Shown: positions 59,272-64,000 of the stretch, in pieces
Layout: each line of letters opens with the position of its first letter
Position numbering within the stretch: position 1 is the first letter of the stretch
DNA from: Clostridiales bacterium
GTDB taxonomy: Bacteria > Bacillota > Clostridia > Oscillospirales > Oscillospiraceae
Assembly: GCA_004555655.1 (NCBI GenBank)
Contig: SFHJ01000004.1
Location: 1 to 64,000 of the forward strand
Length of the DNA: 64,000 nucleotides
Reading direction: 5' to 3'
Position numbers and translations under genes: made by a program
Notes under the pieces: model-generated
What the model saw: the letters and a program-made list of their open reading frames with translations, nothing else
Database searches by the model: none
Told to the model about the DNA's origin: nothing

Positions 59272-59514
59272 ATGCTGGAGAAACTCAAAACGGAAAAGAA
59301 GGTCGTAGGCATGAAGCAGCTGCGCCGGGCGTTAAACGAGCATCGCGCGCTGGCGGTCTTTCTTGCTGACGACGCCGACCCGGCGCTCACCGGGCCCATC
59401 GAGACGCGCTGCGCCGAAGAGGGCGTGCCGGTCGAGCATGTGCCCACGATGCTTGAGCTTGGCCGGGCGTGCCAGATCTCCGTTTGCGCAGCAGCGGCCG
59501 CGCTTGTGCGGTAG
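59272..59514 (+). CDS. L7Ae-family ribosomal protein-like (YbxF)
   Basis: An 80-residue kink-turn-binding protein after GGAGGTATCAGAAT. It has the L7Ae fold markers VGMKQLRRALNEHRALAVFLADDADP and the VPTMLELGRACQISVCAAAAAL stretch. Bacillus carries the orthologue ybxF (rplGB) between rpoC and rpsL, the same place as here, although here a divergent two-gene module separates it from rpoC. Confidence 0.88.
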   Translation: MLEKLKTEKKVVGMKQLRRALNEHRALAVFLADDADPALTGPIETRCAEEGVPVEHVPTMLELGRACQISVCAAAAALVR

Positions 59515-59608
59515 CGCCCCATTTTTTGGTCCCAACGGAATATCTTATGGTATTTCGGGATAATATAAAAGCTGTTATACAGCAAAAACTTGAGGAAGGA
59601 GGAACCAT

Positions 59609-60034
59609 ATGCCTACTTTTAATCAGCTGGTTCGCAAGGGAAGAGAGCAGACGACCTACAAGTCCACCGCTCCGGCTCTGCAGAAGGGCGTCAACACGCT
59701 GAAGAATCGCCCCACCGACCTGTCTTCTCCGCAGAAGAGAGGTGTCTGCACCGCAGTGCGTACCACCACCCCGAAGAAGCCGAACTCCGCGCTTCGTAAG
59801 ATCGCCCGTGTGCGTCTGACGAACGGTTTCGAAGTTTCCGCTTATATCCCCGGTGTTGGCCACAACCTGCAGGAGCACTCCGTCGTTCTGATCCGCGGCG
59901 GCCGTGTCAAGGACCTGCCTGGCGTTCGTTACCACATCATTCGCGGTACGCTCGATACCCAGGGTGTTCAGGGTCGTATGCAGGCTCGCTCGAAGTACGG
60001 CGCAAAGCGTCCGAAGGCCGGCAAGAAGAAGTAA
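59609..60034 (+). CDS. rpsL: 30S ribosomal protein S12
   Basis: A 141-residue protein after AAGGAGGAACCAT, starting MPTFNQLVRKGREQ. The decoding-centre loops TTTPKKPNSALRK (about 52-64) and RGGRVKDLPGVRYH are wild type, so no ribosomal streptomycin resistance is predicted. An insertion of about 15 residues near 25-40 (LKNRPTDLSSPQKRG) is common in clostridia. It is followed by a 154-bp gap rich in hairpins before rpsG. Confidence 0.98.
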   Translation: MPTFNQLVRKGREQTTYKSTAPALQKGVNTLKNRPTDLSSPQKRGVCTAVRTTTPKKPNSALRKIARVRLTNGFEVSAYIPGVGHNLQEHSVVLIRGGRVKDLPGVRYHIIRGTLDTQGVQGRMQARSKYGAKRPKAGKKK

Positions 60035-60188
60035 TTCTTCAAAGCATCATTGCAATTCTGCCTTGTGCAAGGCAACGCCTTGCCGAGAGTTTTTTATAGA
60101 TATAAGAACCTCTTGGCAGGCACCCACGGAAGGGAAAACCCTTTCGAAGTACCTATGAAATCATTTTTTTATGAAGGAGGGAAGCACA
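60035..60188 (+). promoter_or_regulatory. Hairpin-rich S12-S7 intercistronic region
   Basis: Three possible hairpins: A, GCAAGGC/GCCTTGC (60067-60083) then T6 at 60090; B, CCTTGCCGAGAG (60078-60089) with CTCTTGGCAGG (60110-60120); C, CGGAAGGG/CCCTTTCG (60127-60146). A and B share bases and exclude each other. In Escherichia coli S7 binds this intercistronic region to control translation, so a similar role is plausible. Confidence 0.5.
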
Positions 60189-60659
60189 GTGCCCAGAAGA
60201 GGTAATGTCCCCAAGAGAGAAATTCTCCCGGATCCGATCTACGGTTCGATTCTGGTGACCAAGCTCGTCAACAGCATCATGCTTGACGGCAAGAAGGGCG
60301 TCGCGCAGAAGGTTGTCTACGGCGCGTTCCAGATCGTCGAAGAGAAGACCGGCAAATCTGGTCTTGAGGCTTTCCAGCAGGCGATGGAGAACATCATGCC
60401 CGCAGTGGAAGTCAAGACCCGCCGCGTGGGCGGCGCTAACTATCAGGTTCCGATCGAGGTCAGACCTGAAAGACGCCAGACCCTTGGCCTGCGCTGGCTG
60501 ACGAACTACAGCCGCGCCAGAAGTGAAAAAACCATGAAGGAGCGCCTGGCAGGCGAGATTATGGACGCCTGCAACAACACCGGCGCTGCCGTGAAGAAGC
60601 GCGAAGATACCCACAAGATGGCAGAAGCCAACAAGGCTTTCTCGCACTTCCGTTGGTAA
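60189..60659 (+). CDS. rpsG: 30S ribosomal protein S7
   Basis: A 156-residue protein starting at GTG 60189 (MPRRGNVPKREILPDP), with GAAGGAGGGAAG upstream. The LVNSIMLDGKKGVAQKVVYGAF helix and RRVGGANYQVPIEV beta-hairpin are typical. S7 nucleates the 30S head and is the known translational repressor of the str operon in Escherichia coli. Length is normal. Confidence 0.98.
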   Translation: MPRRGNVPKREILPDPIYGSILVTKLVNSIMLDGKKGVAQKVVYGAFQIVEEKTGKSGLEAFQQAMENIMPAVEVKTRRVGGANYQVPIEVRPERRQTLGLRWLTNYSRARSEKTMKERLAGEIMDACNNTGAAVKKREDTHKMAEANKAFSHFRW

Positions 60660-60677
60660 GAGCAAAAGGAGACCAGC

Positions 60678-62756
60678 ATGCCAAGACAATATTCACTTGA
60701 GAATACGAGAAATATTGGCATCATGGCTCACATCGATGCAGGCAAGACCACGACAACCGAGCGTATCTTGTTCTACACCGGTGTCAACTACAGGCTTGGT
60801 GAGACCCATGAGGGTACTGCTACGATGGACTGGATGGCGCAGGAGCAGGAGCGTGGTATTACGATCACGTCCGCTGCTACCACCTGTTTCTGGAAGGGAA
60901 CTCGTATCAATATCATCGACACGCCGGGTCACGTCGACTTCACCGTTGAGGTTGAGCGCTCGCTGCGCGTGCTCGACGGTTCGGTGACGGTGCTCTGCGC
61001 CAAAGGCGGCGTTGAGCCGCAGACCGAGACTGTATGGAGACAGGCTGACAAGTATCATGTCCCGCGTCTTGTCTATGTCAACAAGATGGACATGATGGGT
61101 GCCGATTTCTTCAATGTCCTGAAGATGATGGACGAACGCCTCAAGTGTAACGCAGTTCCCGTCCAGCTGCCGATCGGCTCGGAAGAAAACTTCCGGGGTG
61201 TCATTGATTTGATCAAGATGAAGGCGTTTGTCTTCTATGACGATCTGGGCAAGGATATGCGCGAGGAAGAGATTCCCGCGGATCTGGCCGATCTGGCCGC
61301 GCAGTACCGCGACCACATGCTTGAGCAGATTTCCGACCAGGACGAAGAAGTCATGATGCTCTATCTCGAAGGGGAGGACATCCCCGAAAAGATGATTAAG
61401 ACGGCGCTGCGCAAGGCGACGATCTCAAACAAGGTCGTGCCTGTCGTATGCGGCTCGTCCTACAAGAACAAGGGCGTTCAGGAGCTGCTTGACGCGATTG
61501 TCGAGTATATGCCGTCACCTTTGGACAAAAAAGCGATCACCGGCGTCAATCCCAAGACGGACGAGGAAGAGACCCGTCAGGCGGATGACAACGCGCCGTT
61601 TGCTGCGCTGGCGTTCAAGATCGCGACCGACCCGTATGTCGGTAAACTGGCGTTCTTCCGTGTATACTCCGGTATGCTGGAGTCCGGCAAGACCGTCATC
61701 AACTCCAATAAGAACACTCGCGAACGTATGGGCCGCATCCTTCAGATGCACGCCAATCACCGTGAGGATCTGCAGTGCGTCTACTCCGGCGATATCGCCG
61801 CAGCAGTCGGCCTGAAGAACACCACGACGGGCGACACGCTGTGCGATGCCGATCATCCCATCGTTCTCGAGTCCATGGAATTCCCAGAGCCTGTCATTCG
61901 TGTGGCCATCGAGCCAAAGACAAAGGCGGGTCAGGAGAAGATGGGACTTGCTCTGGCGAAGCTCGCCGAGGAAGACCCCACGTTCAAGACCTACACCGAT
62001 GAGGAGACGGGCCAGACCATCATCGCCGGCATGGGCGAGCTCCATCTGGAGATCATCGTCGACCGTCTGCTGCGGGAGTTCAAGGTCGAGGCAAACGTCG
62101 GCGCGCCGCAGGTCGCCTACAAAGAGACCATCAAGAAGAAGGTCAATCAGGAGACCAAGTATGCGCGTCAGTCCGGCGGTAAGGGCCAGTACGGACACGT
62201 CAAGATCACCGTTGAGCCGAATGAGAGCGGCAAGGGCTTTGAGTTCATCAACGCCACCGTCGGCGGCTCCATTCCAAAAGAGTATATTCCTGCGGTCGAG
62301 CAGGGTATCCGCGGTGCGATGGAGGCTGGCGTGCTCGCCGGCTTCCCGGTTGTAGACGTCAAGGTCACGCTGTACGACGGTTCGTATCACGAGGTCGACT
62401 CGTCTGAAATGGCATTCAAGATCGCCGGTTCCATGGCGTTCAAAGAAGCCTGCGCCAAGGCGCAGCCCGTGGTGCTCGAGCCCATCATGAAGGTCTGCGT
62501 CATCGTACCGGATGAGTATATGGGCGACGTTATCGGCGATATCACCTCTCGCCGCGGCAACATTCAGGGCCTGTCGCAGCGCGGTGGCGCACAGCAGATC
62601 GACTGCTTTGTTCCGCTGTCCGAGATGTTCGGCTATATGACCAACCTCCGTTCGAGAACGCAGGGCCGCGGCCAGTTCACGATGGAGCCGAGTCATTATA
62701 TCGAGCTCAACAAGGCTTTGACGGATGCCGTTTTGTCCAAGCGCAAAGGTTATTAA
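60678..62756 (+). CDS. fusA: Elongation factor G
   Basis: A 692-residue translocase GTPase. G1 is AHIDAGKTTTTERIL (about 17-31), G3 DTPGHVDFT (about 80-88), G4 NKMD (about 134). Domains II-V are intact through the C-terminal RSRTQGRGQFTMEP and the HYIELNK tail. It starts 18 bp after rpsG. It moves tRNAs and mRNA through the ribosome and recycles it with RRF. Confidence 0.98.
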   Translation: MPRQYSLENTRNIGIMAHIDAGKTTTTERILFYTGVNYRLGETHEGTATMDWMAQEQERGITITSAATTCFWKGTRINIIDTPGHVDFTVEVERSLRVLDGSVTVLCAKGGVEPQTETVWRQADKYHVPRLVYVNKMDMMGADFFNVLKMMDERLKCNAVPVQLPIGSEENFRGVIDLIKMKAFVFYDDLGKDMREEEIPADLADLAAQYRDHMLEQISDQDEEVMMLYLEGEDIPEKMIKTALRKATISNKVVPVVCGSSYKNKGVQELLDAIVEYMPSPLDKKAITGVNPKTDEEETRQADDNAPFAALAFKIATDPYVGKLAFFRVYSGMLESGKTVINSNKNTRERMGRILQMHANHREDLQCVYSGDIAAAVGLKNTTTGDTLCDADHPIVLESMEFPEPVIRVAIEPKTKAGQEKMGLALAKLAEEDPTFKTYTDEETGQTIIAGMGELHLEIIVDRLLREFKVEANVGAPQVAYKETIKKKVNQETKYARQSGGKGQYGHVKITVEPNESGKGFEFINATVGGSIPKEYIPAVEQGIRGAMEAGVLAGFPVVDVKVTLYDGSYHEVDSSEMAFKIAGSMAFKEACAKAQPVVLEPIMKVCVIVPDEYMGDVIGDITSRRGNIQGLSQRGGAQQIDCFVPLSEMFGYMTNLRSRTQGRGQFTMEPSHYIELNKALTDAVLSKRKGY

Positions 62757-62763
62757 ATTCCTC

Positions 62764-62792
62764 TTGTCAAAATGAGAATTCTCGTGTATGAT
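62764..62792 (+). promoter_or_regulatory. SigA promoter of tuf
   Basis: TTGTCA (62764-62769) and TATGAT (62787-62792), 17 bp apart, between fusA and tuf. It allows EF-Tu to be made in excess of EF-G. Confidence 0.7.
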
Positions 62793-62848
62793 GAAGAGGC
62801 TGTGAGTTTCGTTTAAAAAAGATCGCTAATAATAAGGAGGACTTTTCA

Positions 62849-64000
62849 ATGGCTAAGCAAAAATTCATTAAGGATAAGCCCCATGTAAACATCGGCACCA
62901 TCGGTCATATCGACCATGGCAAGACCACGCTGACCGCTGCTATCACCAAGTGGCTGGCTCTGCAGGGCAATGCCGAGTACACCGACTACTCTTCCATCGA
63001 TAAGGCTCCGGAAGAGAGAGAACGTGGTATCACCATCAACACCGCACACGTTGAGTATCAGACCGCGAAGCGTCACTATGCTCACGTTGACTGCCCGGGC
63101 CACGCCGACTATATCAAGAACATGATCACCGGTGCTGCGCAGATGGACGGCGCGATCCTGGTTATCGCTGCTTCCGACGGCCCCATGGCGCAGACCAAGG
63201 AGCACCTGCTGCTTGCCCGTCAGGTTAACGTTCCTTCCGTTCTCGTTTTCCTGAACAAGTGCGATCAGGTTGACGATGAAGAGCTGCTCGAGCTCGTTGA
63301 GATGGAAGTCCGCGAGACCCTCGACTTCTACGGCTTCCCCGGCGACGACACCCCCATCATCCGTGGCTCCGCTCTGAACGCCCTGGCTTCCGATTCCACC
63401 GATCCCAACGCCCCCGAGTATGCCTGCATCAAGGAGCTCATGGACGCTGTTGATACCTGGATCCCCACTCCCGACCGTAAGGCCGATATGCCCTTCCTGA
63501 TGCCCGTTGAGGACGTCTTCACCATCTCCGGCCGCGGCACCGTTGCTACCGGTCGTGTCGAGCGTGGCGTCATCAAGAAGAACGAGCCGGTCGAGATTGT
63601 TGGCCTGTCCGACGAGAAGAAGAGCACCGTCGTTACCGATATCGAGATGTTCCACAAGCTGATGGACTACGCTGAAGCCGGCGATAACATCGGCGCTCTG
63701 CTCCGCGGCGTTGACAAGAAGTCCATCGAAAGAGGTCAGGTTCTGGCAAAGCCCGGTTCCATCCATCCGCACACCAAGTTCACCGGTCAGGTCTACGTCC
63801 TGTCCAAGGAAGAAGGCGGCCGTCACACCCCGTTCTTCAACAACTATCGTCCGCAGTTCTACTTCCGTACCACCGACGTTACCGGCATCATCACCCTGCC
63901 CGAAGGCGTTGAGATGTGCATGCCCGGCGATAACGTTGACATGAAGGTTGAGCTGATCACCCCGATCGCTATCGAAAAGGGTCTGCGTTTCGCTATCCGT
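62849..64000 (+). CDS. tuf: Elongation factor Tu (3' end outside window)
   Basis: The ATG at 62849 follows AAGGAGGACTTTTCA and the frame stays open to the window edge, giving 384 residues of about 400. G1 is GHIDHGKTT (about 18-26), G3 DCPGH (about 81-85) and G4 NKCDQV (about 136-141). Domains II and III are present almost to the end. EF-Tu delivers aminoacyl-tRNA. Its codon use is more biased to preferred codons than that of its neighbours, as expected for a highly expressed gene. Confidence 0.98.
   Translation, partial: MAKQKFIKDKPHVNIGTIGHIDHGKTTLTAAITKWLALQGNAEYTDYSSIDKAPEERERGITINTAHVEYQTAKRHYAHVDCPGHADYIKNMITGAAQMDGAILVIAASDGPMAQTKEHLLLARQVNVPSVLVFLNKCDQVDDEELLELVEMEVRETLDFYGFPGDDTPIIRGSALNALASDSTDPNAPEYACIKELMDAVDTWIPTPDRKADMPFLMPVEDVFTISGRGTVATGRVERGVIKKNEPVEIVGLSDEKKSTVVTDIEMFHKLMDYAEAGDNIGALLRGVDKKSIERGQVLAKPGSIHPHTKFTGQVYVLSKEEGGRHTPFFNNYRPQFYFRTTDVTGIITLPEGVEMCMPGDNVDMKVELITPIAIEKGLRFAIR

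Noticed and set aside
62846..63826. 326-residue minus-strand frame opposite tuf
   Set aside because: It mirrors the EF-Tu coding frame; tuf itself is certain and continues past the window.

Overview
The window looks like the chromosome of a spore-forming, GC-rich clostridial Firmicute, most likely Oscillospirales (Oscillospiraceae/Ruminococcaceae-like gut bacterium). The evidence is Firmicutes-type gene order (rpmG-secE-nusG-rplK-rplA-rplJ-rplL, rpoB-rpoC-ybxF-rpsL-rpsG-fusA-tuf, cdaA-cdaR, yicC-remA-gmk-rpoZ-priA-def-fmt-rsmB-rlmN-stp-prkC-rsgA), endospore genes (sipL, spoIVA, spoIVB), consensus SigA promoters, strong Shine-Dalgarno sequences and heavy use of GC-ending codons. The genus cannot be settled from this sequence.

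Layout. 1-1000: C-terminal part of a large serine recombinase, the edge of an integrated element lying against the end of rplL. 1064-4438 (minus strand): rpmG, secE, nusG, rplK, rplA, rplJ and rplL, with two candidate L1 autoregulatory sites, an L10 leader and an internal promoter. 4645-10000: ruvX, a DUF2461 gene, a split TauE/SafE permease, tcdA, a membrane-anchored parvulin, a structured RNA that is a 6S candidate, and a DUF1292 gene. 10-21 kb (plus strand): class A PBP, a methyltransferase, the ECF vitamin-transporter core (ecfA1-ecfA2-ecfT) with truA, a DUF5711 protein and clpE, then a palindromic repeat cluster and RNase P RNA on the minus strand. 21.3-24 kb: murD-ispD-ispF. 24-25.8 kb (minus): a lysine-riboswitch-controlled NhaC-family transporter. 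25.9-27.2 kb: a DUF3343 and cysteine-desulfurase-like pair. 27.3-41.7 kb: cyclic-di-AMP synthesis (cdaA, cdaR) and a long housekeeping run ending in the Stp/PrkC phosphatase-kinase pair and rsgA. 41.8-48.1 kb: sporulation genes sipL-spoIVA and spoIVB, a cation:proton antiporter and tRNA-Gln. 48.2-49.9 kb: a GNAT, an ECF substrate-binding component and a methyltransferase. 50.2-64 kb: rpoB-rpoC, an inserted divergent sdpR-sdpI module, ybxF, rpsL, rpsG, fusA and tuf (cut by the window end).

How it fits together. Most genes serve transcription, translation and envelope growth, and many overlap by ATGA or TTGA, so they are probably translationally coupled. RNA-level regulation is unusually visible: an L10 leader, two L1 mimics, a lysine riboswitch, RNase P RNA, a 6S-like RNA, a structured rpoB leader starting at the predicted +1, and two mutually exclusive hairpins between rpsL and rpsG. 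The most unusual large-scale feature is that the normally contiguous rplJL-rpoBC cluster is broken. The rplKAJL block and the rpoBC block are in opposite orientations about 49 kb apart, as one inversion with a breakpoint between rplL and rpoB would produce. I found no CRISPR array, defence island or biosynthetic cluster. The best candidates for undescribed biology are the rpoB leader, the twin-hairpin repeat cluster and the S12-S7 intercistronic switch.
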